From contig LNEM01000037.1 in assembly GCA_001464955.1 (NCBI GenBank), positions 1 through 64,000 of the forward strand: a stretch of 64,000 nucleotides of DNA, written 5' to 3'. This document shows, piece after piece, positions 43,685-52,519 of this stretch. How positions within the stretch are numbered: position 1 is the stretch's first letter; the number at the start of each line of letters is the position of its first letter. Made by a program: the position numbers and the translations under genes. The DNA comes from Rhizobiales bacterium Ga0077537. GTDB lineage: Bacteria; Pseudomonadota; Alphaproteobacteria; Rhizobiales; Hyphomicrobiaceae. Under the pieces are notes generated by a model. The model was not told the origin of the DNA, did no database searches, and worked only from the letters and a program-made list of their open reading frames with translations.

Positions 43685-45703
43685 TCATGCGAACTCCATG
43701 ATCACCGCGTCGACGGCGAGGCTGTCACCGGGCTTGGCGTTGACGGCCTTGACGACGGCATCACGCTCGGCCCGCAGGATGTTCTCCATCTTCATCGCCT
43801 CGACGGTGCAGAGCGCATCCCCGGCCTTCACATCCTGTCCGACGGTGACGTTGATGGCCTTGACGAGGCCCGGCATCGGGCAGAGCAGCAGCTTCGAGGT
43901 GTCGGCCGCCACCTTCTCGGGCATCAGCGCGACGAGAGCCGCCTCGCGCTCGGTGTAGACGTGGGCGTCGACGGAAATGCCGCGCCACGCCAGATTCGCG
44001 CCATTGAGGATACGCCGGACCTGAACCGAGATGTCGCGATCGCCGACGCGACCCGTCCACACCGGATCGCCCGGCCACCAGGCCGAGACCACCTCCGTCT
44101 TCTGCTCGCGGCCAGCATCGTCGCCCGGGAGCGTGATGACGAATGGCTTGGCGCCGCCGCCGTCGATCGTCAGGCGGACTTCCTGGCCGGCAAGGCGCAC
44201 CACGCGGCTCGCGGCAAAGCGCACAGGCGTGCCCGAAATCTGGCCGCTGATGCGGCGGCGGCGCTCGTTGTCGAGGTGATCGATCGCAGCGGCGACCATG
44301 GCCATCGTGCGGAGCTGATCGCCGGCCGCCTCGCGCGGGGCGAATCCGTCCGGGTATTCTTCCTTGATGAAGCCGGTCGAGATGTTGCCGGACTGCCAGC
44401 GGGGATGCTGCATCAGGGCCGTGAGGAACGGGATGTTGTGCTGGATGCCGTCGATGTGGAAGGCGTCGAGGGCCTCGGCCTGAAGCTCGATCGCCGCCGC
44501 GCGCGTCGGCGCGTGGGTGACGAGCTTGGCGATCATGGGATCGTAGAACATCGAGATCTCGCCGCCCTCGGTCACACCGGTGTCGTTGCGCACGGTGAGG
44601 CCGCCGGACGAGCCTTCGCGGGGCGGGCGATAGCGGACGAGGCGGCCGATCGACGGCAGGAAGTTGCGGTAGGGATCCTCGGCGTAGATGCGGCTCTCGA
44701 CGGCCCAGCCCTTCAGCTTGATGTCGGCCTGCCGGAACGCCAGCTTCTCGCCGGCGGCGACGCGGATCATCTGCTCGACCAGATCGATGCCGGTGACGAG
44801 TTCGGTGACCGGGTGTTCGACCTGAAGGCGGGTGTTCATCTCGAGGAAGAAGAACGAGCGATCCTGGCCGGCGACGAACTCGACGGTGCCGGCGCTGTCG
44901 TAGTTGACGGCCTTGGCGAGAGCCACGGCCTGCTCGCCCATGGCCTTACGCGTCGCAGCGTCGAGCAAGGGCGAGGGCGCCTCCTCGATGACCTTCTGGT
45001 TGCGACGCTGGATCGAGCATTCGCGCTCGCCGAGGTAGACCACGTTGCCGTGCTTGTCGCCGAGGACCTGGATCTCGATGTGGCGCGGATTGACGATGAA
45101 CTTCTCGACGAAGACGCGGTCGTCGCCGAAGGACGATTTCGCCTCGGAACGCGCCGAAGCGAAGCCCTCCTCGCACTCCTTGTCGTCGTAGGCGATGCGC
45201 ATGCCCTTGCCGCCGCCGCCCGCCGACGCCTTGATCATGACGGGATAGCCGATCTCGCGGGCGATGCGGACGGCTTCCTTCGGATCGCCGATCTCGCCGA
45301 GGTGGCCGGGCACGGTCGAGACCTTCGCCCTGGCGGCGGCCTTCTTCGATTCGATCTTGTCGCCCATTGCCGCGATGGCGCCGGGGTTCGGCCCGATGAA
45401 CACGATGCCGGCCTTGGCGAGGGCGACGGGGAACGCCTCGCGCTCGGAGAGGAAGCCGTAGCCCGGATGCACCGCTTCGGCGCCCGTCGCCTTGCAGGCG
45501 GCGACGATCTTGTCGATGACGAGGTAGCTCTCGGCGGCGGCAGCCGGGCCGATGTGAACGGCTTCATCAGCCATCTCGACGTGGAGCGCGTCGCGATCGG
45601 CATCGGAAAAGACGGCTACGGTCCTGATCCCCATCTTGCGGGCGGTCTTGATGACGCGGCAGGCGATCTCGCCACGATTGGCGATCAGGATCTTCTTGAA
45701 CAT
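43685..45703 (-). CDS. pccA: Propionyl-CoA carboxylase alpha subunit (biotin carboxylase + BCCP)
   Basis: A 672-residue biotin-dependent carboxylase subunit. The biotin carboxylase N-terminal domain begins FKKILIANRGEIACRVIKTA, the ATP-grasp region has GGGGKGMRIA and the EMNTRLQVEHPVTE signature, and the C-terminal biotinyl domain carries the AMKMEN motif with biotin lysine K638. A BT-like linker lies between, as in propionyl-CoA carboxylase. The enzyme carboxylates propionyl-CoA to methylmalonyl-CoA with a PccB partner, which is not encoded in the window. Sequence could also be a methylcrotonyl or geranyl-CoA type; propionyl is most likely from the linker. Confidence 0.9.
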   Translation of the reverse strand: MFKKILIANRGEIACRVIKTARKMGIRTVAVFSDADRDALHVEMADEAVHIGPAAAAESYLVIDKIVAACKATGAEAVHPGYGFLSEREAFPVALAKAGIVFIGPNPGAIAAMGDKIESKKAAARAKVSTVPGHLGEIGDPKEAVRIAREIGYPVMIKASAGGGGKGMRIAYDDKECEEGFASARSEAKSSFGDDRVFVEKFIVNPRHIEIQVLGDKHGNVVYLGERECSIQRRNQKVIEEAPSPLLDAATRKAMGEQAVALAKAVNYDSAGTVEFVAGQDRSFFFLEMNTRLQVEHPVTELVTGIDLVEQMIRVAAGEKLAFRQADIKLKGWAVESRIYAEDPYRNFLPSIGRLVRYRPPREGSSGGLTVRNDTGVTEGGEISMFYDPMIAKLVTHAPTRAAAIELQAEALDAFHIDGIQHNIPFLTALMQHPRWQSGNISTGFIKEEYPDGFAPREAAGDQLRTMAMVAAAIDHLDNERRRRISGQISGTPVRFAASRVVRLAGQEVRLTIDGGGAKPFVITLPGDDAGREQKTEVVSAWWPGDPVWTGRVGDRDISVQVRRILNGANLAWRGISVDAHVYTEREAALVALMPEKVAADTSKLLLCPMPGLVKAINVTVGQDVKAGDALCTVEAMKMENILRAERDAVVKAVNAKPGDSLAVDAVIMEFA

Positions 45704-45885
45704 GATTTCCTCGGAGGCCCCTCAGTCGACAGCGCCGACTGTCTTAGCCCGGTCGCGGGGTCCTTGCCAGTATTTGGAGCGGGGGTGGGGACGGGGCATG
45801 GCAGAGCGGTTAACCACACGGACGGAGGAGCGCAAGGCCGCATGGCGGGTGCCGCGGGCCCCGAAGGTCCAGGCCGCCGGTCACG

Positions 45886-47262
45886 TCACGTCAGATGCGG
45901 ATGGCCGCGCATGGCGTGAGTGAGGACGCGCTGGCGGACGAGGCCGATGGCGCTGCGGAGGGTGTAGTACTGCTCCGAGAAGCCGACCGGCACCGCGAGA
46001 TTGCCCACGGCGGCATCGATCTGCTCCACCTCGCGGCGCTGAGCGGAGACGTTGGAGCCATCGGAATCGGCGGCGAGATCAGCCTCGAGGGTTTTCAGGC
46101 GCTGGTACCAGTAGTTGAGCCGCCGACGTATCCGCCACGTGTAGATCATCGGCAGGATGCGCATGAGCGGAACGATCAACCCGGCCACCGGAATCAGGAG
46201 GACCAGGATGCGCTCCAGGAACGTGGCCAGCCAGAACGGCAGATAGCGCTTCAGGAAAGTCGGGCCGGCGGCATAGTAACGGGCCACATCAGAGCCAAGT
46301 TCGAACTCGGGGTCGATGGCCTGCGGATACTCGCCGAACTGGTGGAACAGGCCACCCCGGCCGTGCACCTCGCGCATGGCGTCGATGAGAAGACCGGCGA
46401 CTGCCGGATGCAGCGTGTTGCGCGCCACCACGGTGGCCACAGGCGCGATCAGACGCACGTCGGTCTCTGGGATGTTGCGCACCAGATCGATGCTGCCACG
46501 CGGAAGCAGGACGCTGCGCAGGTACGGCAGAAGCCGGGAATAGGCCTCGGCCTGGGCAAAGCCCATCAGCTTTACGCTCCCGTCCCTCAGGAGAGACTGG
46601 ACGAGCGGGGCTTCCGGCGCCATGACCAGGAACACCGCGTCGAGGTCCCCCGCGCGCAAGGCCTCGGCCGCGGCAGGGCCCGTCAGGGGAGACAGCGTCG
46701 CCCGCGAGGCGTCGATGGCGTTCTCGGCGAGGAGTGCGGCCGCCAGATGCCGGGTGCCGCTCCCTTCCGGGCCGATCGCGATCCGCCGGCCGGCGAGCTG
46801 GTGGAGCATGTCGAGGCGACGCTCTTCGCGATAGAACACCCAGAGCGGCTCGACGAAGACGCGACCCAGCGACACCACGCCGGGCGTCTCGCGGGCGTTC
46901 GATATGCCGCCCTGCAGGAGCGCGATGTCGGCGCCGCCCGACGGCGCCGTCAGCAGATGCAGGTTCTCGATGGACCCGGACGTCGTGCGAACATCGACGG
47001 AGATGCCGGCACGCCCGACGATCTCAGCATAGCGCCTGCCGAACGCCGTATAGGCCCCGCCGACACCGCCCGTCGCCATCGTGATGGTGGTCGGAGGCGA
47101 CGGCTGTACGAGGCGGACGAGGAGCCAGAGCGACAATCCGATCAGCAGAATGGCCGGCCCGAGCACGATGGCGGCCTCGCGGACATCCCATCGCACGAGC
47201 GATCGTCCCGGCCGGCCCGCGCCACGCGGCACCGGCGCTCCAGGCTCCTGTCTCGCCATCAT
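45886..47262 (-). CDS. TAXI-type TRAP transporter solute-binding protein, membrane-anchored
   Basis: A 458-residue protein. One N-terminal span lies at about residues 31-50 (AAIVLGPAILLIGLSLWLLV). The TAXI binding domain follows: TTITMATGGVGGAYTAFGRRYAEI, VRTTSGSIENLHLL and AIGPEGSGTRHLAAALL. From about residue 355 a second hydrophobic segment (LVLLIPVAGLIVPLMRIL) is followed by a long helical tail of about 80 residues. No DctM/DctQ-type permease is nearby, so it may act as a sensor rather than a transport subunit. Same strand as pccA, about 180 bases away. Confidence 0.82.
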   Translation of the reverse strand: MMARQEPGAPVPRGAGRPGRSLVRWDVREAAIVLGPAILLIGLSLWLLVRLVQPSPPTTITMATGGVGGAYTAFGRRYAEIVGRAGISVDVRTTSGSIENLHLLTAPSGGADIALLQGGISNARETPGVVSLGRVFVEPLWVFYREERRLDMLHQLAGRRIAIGPEGSGTRHLAAALLAENAIDASRATLSPLTGPAAAEALRAGDLDAVFLVMAPEAPLVQSLLRDGSVKLMGFAQAEAYSRLLPYLRSVLLPRGSIDLVRNIPETDVRLIAPVATVVARNTLHPAVAGLLIDAMREVHGRGGLFHQFGEYPQAIDPEFELGSDVARYYAAGPTFLKRYLPFWLATFLERILVLLIPVAGLIVPLMRILPMIYTWRIRRRLNYWYQRLKTLEADLAADSDGSNVSAQRREVEQIDAAVGNLAVPVGFSEQYYTLRSAIGLVRQRVLTHAMRGHPHLT

Positions 47263-47399
47263 TCCCGTCCTGTCGCTCGCCTCAGCACATTCGCATGATC
47301 AGGCAACAGACCGGTCCCCGCGGGTCAACCGAGGGTGTGGTAAGGACGGGCGTTTTCCAGTGAAAAATCAACGCAGCAGCAGCGAAACGGCGCGGTGAG

Positions 47400-48719
47400 T
47401 CAGACCAGGAAGCGGCGTCGGAGGCGGACGAAGTCCTCGACGGCTCCCTCGAGACGGGCGAAGGCGGCTTCATCCTGCGCCAGCGACAGAACGATCATGC
47501 CTCGGCGGGCCATGTAGACGCCCCGGTCCAGGAGATCGAAGAAGAACAACTCCTTCAGGTCCTGATTGCCGCTGTCGGCTTCGGCTTCGTCGCGGATCGG
47601 TCCTGTCTTGAAATGGACCGCCATCATCGAGCCGATGCCGGTGAACTGCATGGTGGCGCCGGCGGCCTCCGCGATGGCGTTCAGACGGCCGCGCAGGATG
47701 TCGCCACGCTGATTGAGCGCGGTCACAGCCTCGGGCGTCGCGGCCTCGGTCAGGCCGGCGAGACCGGCGCACATGGTGAGCGTGTTGTTGTTGAAGGTGC
47801 CGGCGTGGGGGAGGCTGTCGGGGCGCTGGGGATCGAACAGCGACATGACGTCGGCGCGGCCACCGAAGGCGCCGAACGACATGCCGCCACCGACGTACTT
47901 GCCGAGCGTCGTCAGGTCGGGCTTCACGCCGATCACGCTCTGGAGACCGCCGGGCGCGAGGCGCGACGTCATGACCTCGTCGAAGATCAGGAGCGCGCCG
48001 GTCTCGTCGGCGATCCGGCGCAGTCCGGCGAGGAACTCGGGCGTCGCGGGGATGCAGCCGGTCGAGCCGAACATGGGCTCGACGATGATGGCGGCCAGAT
48101 CGGAGGCGTTGGCGGCTGCCAGATTGCGGACGTCGTCGATGTCATTGTAGCGCGCCACCAGCACCGGGAACGGCGCGTTCACGGGCGAGCCGCCCTTCCT
48201 GAAATACAGGACGCCGCCGTGATAGCCGCCGGTGAACACCATGACCTTCGAGCGCTTGGTGAAGGCGCGGGCGAGCGCCAGGGCCATGAGGTTGCCTTCG
48301 GTGCCCGAATTGGTGAAGCGCACGCTCTCGATCGAGCGGAAGCGCGCCGTCACTGCCTCGGCGAGCTCGATCTCGAGCTCGGTGTGGCCGCCGATATTGA
48401 CGCCGAAATCGAGCGCGCGCTCGATGGCCTTGCGGATGGCGGGATGCGAGTGGCCATACATGCCGGCCGTGTACTCGGCCAGGAAGTCGACGTAGCCGTG
48501 GCCGTCGACGTCGGTCAGATGACAGCCGTCGGCGCCGGCGAAGCGGAGCGGAAAGGGACCGTAGAAGAGAACCGTCCGCGTGTTGCCGCCGGGGAGGGAC
48601 CGGGAGGCCTTCTCGTGCAGTTCGCGGCTCAGGGGATTGGCCGCCACGTAGGCCGCGCGGGCAACTTCGATGGCTTCTGAAAGCGAGGCGTTCGGTGCGT
48701 AGCGGGCGTCGGCAGACAT
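47400..48719 (-). CDS. Class III PLP aminotransferase (glutamate-1-semialdehyde aminomutase-like)
   Basis: A 439-residue PLP enzyme. The start includes SRSLPGGNTRTVLFYGPFP, and the core contains FTNSGTEGNLMALALARA (phosphate-cup), IFDEVMTSR with D247 for the pyridine ring, and the Schiff-base lysine K274 in LTTLGKYVGGGMSFGAFGG, which is the HemL-like motif. Unlike true HemL the gene lies in a catabolic neighbourhood, so it may be a transaminase or aminomutase for another amino acid. ATG at 48719 is chosen because upstream frame is not protein-like. Confidence 0.88.
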   Translation of the reverse strand: MSADARYAPNASLSEAIEVARAAYVAANPLSRELHEKASRSLPGGNTRTVLFYGPFPLRFAGADGCHLTDVDGHGYVDFLAEYTAGMYGHSHPAIRKAIERALDFGVNIGGHTELEIELAEAVTARFRSIESVRFTNSGTEGNLMALALARAFTKRSKVMVFTGGYHGGVLYFRKGGSPVNAPFPVLVARYNDIDDVRNLAAANASDLAAIIVEPMFGSTGCIPATPEFLAGLRRIADETGALLIFDEVMTSRLAPGGLQSVIGVKPDLTTLGKYVGGGMSFGAFGGRADVMSLFDPQRPDSLPHAGTFNNNTLTMCAGLAGLTEAATPEAVTALNQRGDILRGRLNAIAEAAGATMQFTGIGSMMAVHFKTGPIRDEAEADSGNQDLKELFFFDLLDRGVYMARRGMIVLSLAQDEAAFARLEGAVEDFVRLRRRFLV

Positions 48720-48771
48720 GGGGAACCTCGCAGGTGTGCGGGCCTTGGTGAGCAGGCGGGCGGCTTCCGGC

Positions 48772-49962
48772 TCAGGCCGCGGCGGGCAGGCGAAGGATCG
48801 CAAGAGCCATGGCTTGCGCGCGGGGGACGAGACTCTCGACGACGAGAAACTCCTCGGGCGTATGCGCATTGGCGCCGACGGGCCCCGTGGCGCAGATGGT
48901 GGGACAGCCCACGCTCGTCGTAAATCCGGAATCCGCGCAGCCGCCCGAGAATTCGCCTTCGACGGACAGACCAGCGTCGGCGGCGGCCGCAGTGTAGGTC
49001 GCGAACAGGTCCGCACTGCCCTCGGGCTTGGTCAACGGGAGGAACTCGCCCAGGATCTCGAGGCGTGCGGTCGTGCCCGGCACGGTCGGCGTGTCGACGA
49101 TGCGCTGGATCGCGTCGAGGGCGTAGGCGCGATCGGCGGGGGCCACGTAGCGGAGATCGATGCGGCCTTCGGCGTGGGGCGCCGTGGTGTTCACCGACTG
49201 GCCGCCGCTAACGAGCCCGACGTTGACGGTGATGCCGCGCTTCAGGTCGGTCAGTGCGTGGAGCGCCACGATCTTGTGCGCGATCTCGCCGATGGCCGAG
49301 ATGCCCTTCTCGAAGTTGCCGCCGGAATGGGCCGCCTTGCCGGTCACCTCGAACCGCATGAAGACGCCGCCCTTGCGGCCCGTCACCACGTTGCCGCTCG
49401 GACGGCCGGGTTCGGAGTTGAACACGCAGCGCGCCGCCCGCGCCGTGCGCTCGATGACGGATCGGCAGGCGGGCGAGGCGATTTCCTCGTCTGACGTGAT
49501 CAGGCCGGCGAGCGGGGCCGGGTTGCCGCCGAACCGCTTGAAGGCCGCCAGTACGAAGGCGTTGAGCACGAGGCCGCCCTTCATGTCGGCGACGCCGGGC
49601 CCGTAGGCCTTGCCGTCCTCGATGCGGAACGGGCGGCGGGCGGCTTCGCCCTTGGGGAATACGGTGTCGCGATGGCCCATCAGGAGCACGGGCTTCTCGT
49701 TCGACGGCGTGTCGTCGAGGCGGACGTGGATGGCGTCGCCGTAGGTGTCGTGGCGCTCCTTCTCGACAAGAAGGCCCTCACGCTCGAAGAAACGCACGAA
49801 GCAGTCCCCGACCGCATCGACGCCGGCCTTGTCGTAGCTGCCGCTGTCGGTGTTCACGGCCTCCGCCAGAAGCGCCAGCATGGCGGGCTCCTGCTCCGCA
49901 AGCCAGCCCGTGATGCGGGCCTCCAACGGGCTCTGCGTCGTGCTTCCTCGGACCTGGGCCAT
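48772..49962 (-). CDS. M20 family metallopeptidase (carboxypeptidase G2-like)
   Basis: A 396-residue binuclear zinc hydrolase. Ligands are H97 and D99 (MGHRDTVFP), the bridging D126 (GPGVADMKGG), the catalytic E159 and ligand E160 (TSDEEIASP), and a late histidine in ANAHTPEEF. The branch fits glutamate carboxypeptidase. The ATG at 49962 has a good preceding GGTCCGAGGAAG. It precedes the aminotransferase gene by 52 bases on the same strand; hydrolysis of an N-acyl amino acid then transamination is a plausible but unproved link. Confidence 0.9.
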   Translation of the reverse strand: MAQVRGSTTQSPLEARITGWLAEQEPAMLALLAEAVNTDSGSYDKAGVDAVGDCFVRFFEREGLLVEKERHDTYGDAIHVRLDDTPSNEKPVLLMGHRDTVFPKGEAARRPFRIEDGKAYGPGVADMKGGLVLNAFVLAAFKRFGGNPAPLAGLITSDEEIASPACRSVIERTARAARCVFNSEPGRPSGNVVTGRKGGVFMRFEVTGKAAHSGGNFEKGISAIGEIAHKIVALHALTDLKRGITVNVGLVSGGQSVNTTAPHAEGRIDLRYVAPADRAYALDAIQRIVDTPTVPGTTARLEILGEFLPLTKPEGSADLFATYTAAAADAGLSVEGEFSGGCADSGFTTSVGCPTICATGPVGANAHTPEEFLVVESLVPRAQAMALAILRLPAAA

Positions 49963-50117
49963 GCCGTCGTTCTCCGCTCTGACGTCGGGGCACAGTAAAG
50001 CAACGGCCGCTCCGCTTGCCAACCGGGCCCGGAATATCGCCCGCCGCAACGGCGCTTGCGCCTTCGGTGGCGGGCAGTACCCTGTCGTCCAACCGCATTC
50101 GAACGAGCGAGCAGGCG

Positions 50118-50870
50118 ATGGAACTCGGACTGAAGGACAAGACCGCGCTGGTGACCGGCGCCAGCATGGGGATCGGGCGGGGCATCGCGGAGGCCCTGGC
50201 GCGGGAGGGCGTCAGGCTCGCCATCGCGGCGCGACGGCAGGCGCTGCTCGAGGAGGTCGCGGCCGGAATCGTGGCGCGCGGCGGCGCGAAGCCCGTCATC
50301 ATCGTGCAGGACGTGATGGCCGAGGACGCCGCCGACGCCACCGCCAAAGCGGCGCTCGCCGGGCTCGGCCACGTCGACATCCTGATCAACAACGCGGGGG
50401 GCAGCCGGCAGTTCGGCAAGGACGCGAGCGACGCCCAGTGGACCGAGGCCATGACGCTCAACTTCACGCGGCCGCGGCAGCTCGCGCACCGGTTGCTCGA
50501 CCAGATGATCGCGCGCAAGTGGGGGCGGATCATCAACATCACGGGAAAGTCGGAGCCCGAGGGGGTGAATGGCGCCTTCTCGGCCAAGGCCGGCATTCAC
50601 GCGTGGGCCAAGGGGCTCAGCCGTGAGGTCGGCAAGTCGGGCATCACGGTCAACTGCATTCCGCCCGGCCGGATCATGAGCGAGCAGATCCGGCGGAACT
50701 ACACGCCCGAATACCGGCAGTGGCAGGCGGAGCACGAGATCCCGGTCGGGCGCTACGGCGAGCCGGAGGACATCGCCAACCTGGTGTGCTTCCTCGCCTC
50801 GCCGATCGCCTCCTACATCACGGGAACGGTCATCCCCGTCGATGGTGGTCTCCGACGCTATCAGTTCTGA
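50118..50870 (+). CDS. SDR family protein lacking the catalytic tyrosine
   Basis: A 250-residue short-chain dehydrogenase/reductase. The NAD(P) motif TGASMGIG (13-20) and NNAGG (91-95) are intact. The usual YxxxK reads A153-F-S-A-K157, so the lysine is kept but the catalytic tyrosine is replaced by alanine, with a phenylalanine next to it. Serine is present nearby in ITGKSEP. The C-terminus FLASPIASYITGTVIPVDGG is normal. It may be an unusual dehydrogenase or a non-redox enzyme. The gene is divergent from the M20 peptidase. Confidence 0.9.
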   Translation: MELGLKDKTALVTGASMGIGRGIAEALAREGVRLAIAARRQALLEEVAAGIVARGGAKPVIIVQDVMAEDAADATAKAALAGLGHVDILINNAGGSRQFGKDASDAQWTEAMTLNFTRPRQLAHRLLDQMIARKWGRIINITGKSEPEGVNGAFSAKAGIHAWAKGLSREVGKSGITVNCIPPGRIMSEQIRRNYTPEYRQWQAEHEIPVGRYGEPEDIANLVCFLASPIASYITGTVIPVDGGLRRYQF

Positions 50871-50902
50871 GGCGCGAGGGATTGATCCGGTAGGGCGCCC
50901 GG

Positions 50903-51256
50903 TCAGTCGGACGAGGCGGCGGCCCCGCCGGCTTCGGCCACCGGGCGGCTTTCGCGCGGCGGCGAAATGTCCGGCACGAGGCTGCGGGCATGGGCGAGAA
51001 CCGCATCGCGCAGCGCGCTGCGATCACGCTTCGAGCGCCCGCCTTCCGCCAGCAGTCCGGTCAGGAACTCGATCTGGAGATAGCGGACGCGAGGCTCGTG
51101 GGCCTCGAACGACACGATACGCCGAAAGACGTCATCGATGGCGGCGCCGACGTGCTCCGCATTGGTGACAGCGCCGCCGCGCGACTGACGTTCGCGCTCC
51201 TCGCACAGCCAGCGATAGGAGATGATCAACCGACCGAGGTCGTTCAGACCGTTCAT
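50903..51256 (-). CDS. Hypothetical protein
   Basis: A 117-residue soluble helical protein beginning NGLNDLGRLIISYRWLCEERERQS. No family or motif recognised. The ATG at 51256 is chosen since the longer frame to 51289 begins with non-conserved residues. Convergent with the SDR gene, 32 bases apart; upstream is a 223-base AT-rich gap with no gene seen, then the ketopantoate reductase gene. Confidence 0.5.
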   Translation of the reverse strand: MNGLNDLGRLIISYRWLCEERERQSRGGAVTNAEHVGAAIDDVFRRIVSFEAHEPRVRYLQIEFLTGLLAEGGRSKRDRSALRDAVLAHARSLVPDISPPRESRPVAEAGGAAASSD

Positions 51257-51479
51257 TTTTCCACCAACGAATATGGTACCGACCGACACCCTAGGCTCAG
51301 GTGATGCGATCGGTTAAGTGGCGCAATCGGGAAACATAGCTGCACAGGCAAATGAGCAATTGCTACGCCAGACGACAATTATTTCAACAAAGTCGCACAT
51401 AGTCGACAAATTGGCGAGACGCGACAGCGCGCCGCAGGCCAGCCGGCGCGGGCGCCGGCCAGCGCAGCAATGATCGCGC

Positions 51480-52415
51480 TCAGTTCGGCTTCTTCGTAAA
51501 GCCTGATTCCTTTGCTTTCAGGAGCGCCACGACGACCGAGTTGACGGGCGTCGCAATGCCCACCTTCGCGCCCTCGCGCGGAATGGCGCCATTGATGTTG
51601 TCGACCTCGGCCGGCCTGCCGGCCATGTGATCGAGCAGCATCGACGGCCGCGCGTTGGGGATCTTCTGGCCGAAATCGCGCACGTAGCGAACCGGGTCGT
51701 CGAAATCGAGCTTGATGCCCTTGGCCATCGCCACGAGGTAGGCCTCGTTGGCGCAGGCGGCGGCGATGCTCCAGGCGTTGGGGTTCGCCTGCACCTCGCC
51801 GACGCGGAGCCCCGTCAGGGCGCAGGGTCCCGAGTAGGTGCAGTTGCAGATCAGCTTTTCCCAGACCATCTTGTGGATGTCGTCGAAGGCGAGAACCTTG
51901 AAGCTGCCGGCTTCCCACGCCTGCTTCACGGTTTCGAGCCGTGGCGTCAGGCCGCCGTCCATCTCACCGAGCCGCAGGAACTCCATGCCGTTGTGATGCG
52001 CGTGCCCGGGCCCCTTCATGGAGGCACCGAAGCCGCCGACGACGCCCATGAGGATGCGCTTCGAGCCGACGATCTCGGCGACCTTGTCGGCGCTGCCGAG
52101 GCCGTTCTGGATCGTGAGAATAGGGGCATCGGGCCTCGCCATGGCAAGCGCCGCGCGGGCCGCTCCTGCCACGCCATCGTCCTTCGTCGCGATGATGACC
52201 AGATCCGCGTCCTTGACCTCGGACGGGTCCGTGGTGGCGTTCAGGCGCACCGTGCGATCACCCGAGGCGCCCTCGACGCGCAGACCGTTCTCGCGGATCG
52301 CCTCGACGTGATCCTTCCAGGTATCGACGGCCCAGACGTCGTGGCCGCCCTTGTCGGCCAGCAATCCCGCGTAGATGGAGCCCATCGCACCAACGCCAAT
52401 GATGGCGATCTTCAT
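51480..52415 (-). CDS. 2-dehydropantoate 2-reductase family protein (ApbA/PanE)
   Basis: A 311-residue NADP-dependent reductase. The N-terminal motif is KIAIIGVGAMGSIYAGLL, then KDADLVIIATK, and the C-terminal domain has the family lysine and glutamate region in MVWEKLICNCTYSGPCAL. True ketopantoate reductase acts in pantothenate synthesis, but many paralogues reduce other 2-oxoacids. It is not next to other pan genes, so I keep the family name. The start is at the beginning of the Rossmann strand. Confidence 0.88.
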   Translation of the reverse strand: MKIAIIGVGAMGSIYAGLLADKGGHDVWAVDTWKDHVEAIRENGLRVEGASGDRTVRLNATTDPSEVKDADLVIIATKDDGVAGAARAALAMARPDAPILTIQNGLGSADKVAEIVGSKRILMGVVGGFGASMKGPGHAHHNGMEFLRLGEMDGGLTPRLETVKQAWEAGSFKVLAFDDIHKMVWEKLICNCTYSGPCALTGLRVGEVQANPNAWSIAAACANEAYLVAMAKGIKLDFDDPVRYVRDFGQKIPNARPSMLLDHMAGRPAEVDNINGAIPREGAKVGIATPVNSVVVALLKAKESGFTKKPN

Positions 52416-52519
52416 CGACCTCTTCCTTTCGCAACCCGATTGTGAGCCGCGACTGTGCAGATCGAGGGGGCCGGTCGTCAATCACAAGCACAGGGACCGG
52501 CACAGGGACCGGGCCGCGA

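Noticed and set aside
43592-45919. A 775-codon frame opposite pccA
   Set aside because: Antisense of a gene with intact biotin carboxylase and biotinyl motifs. Composition is mirror-like and no domain is present.
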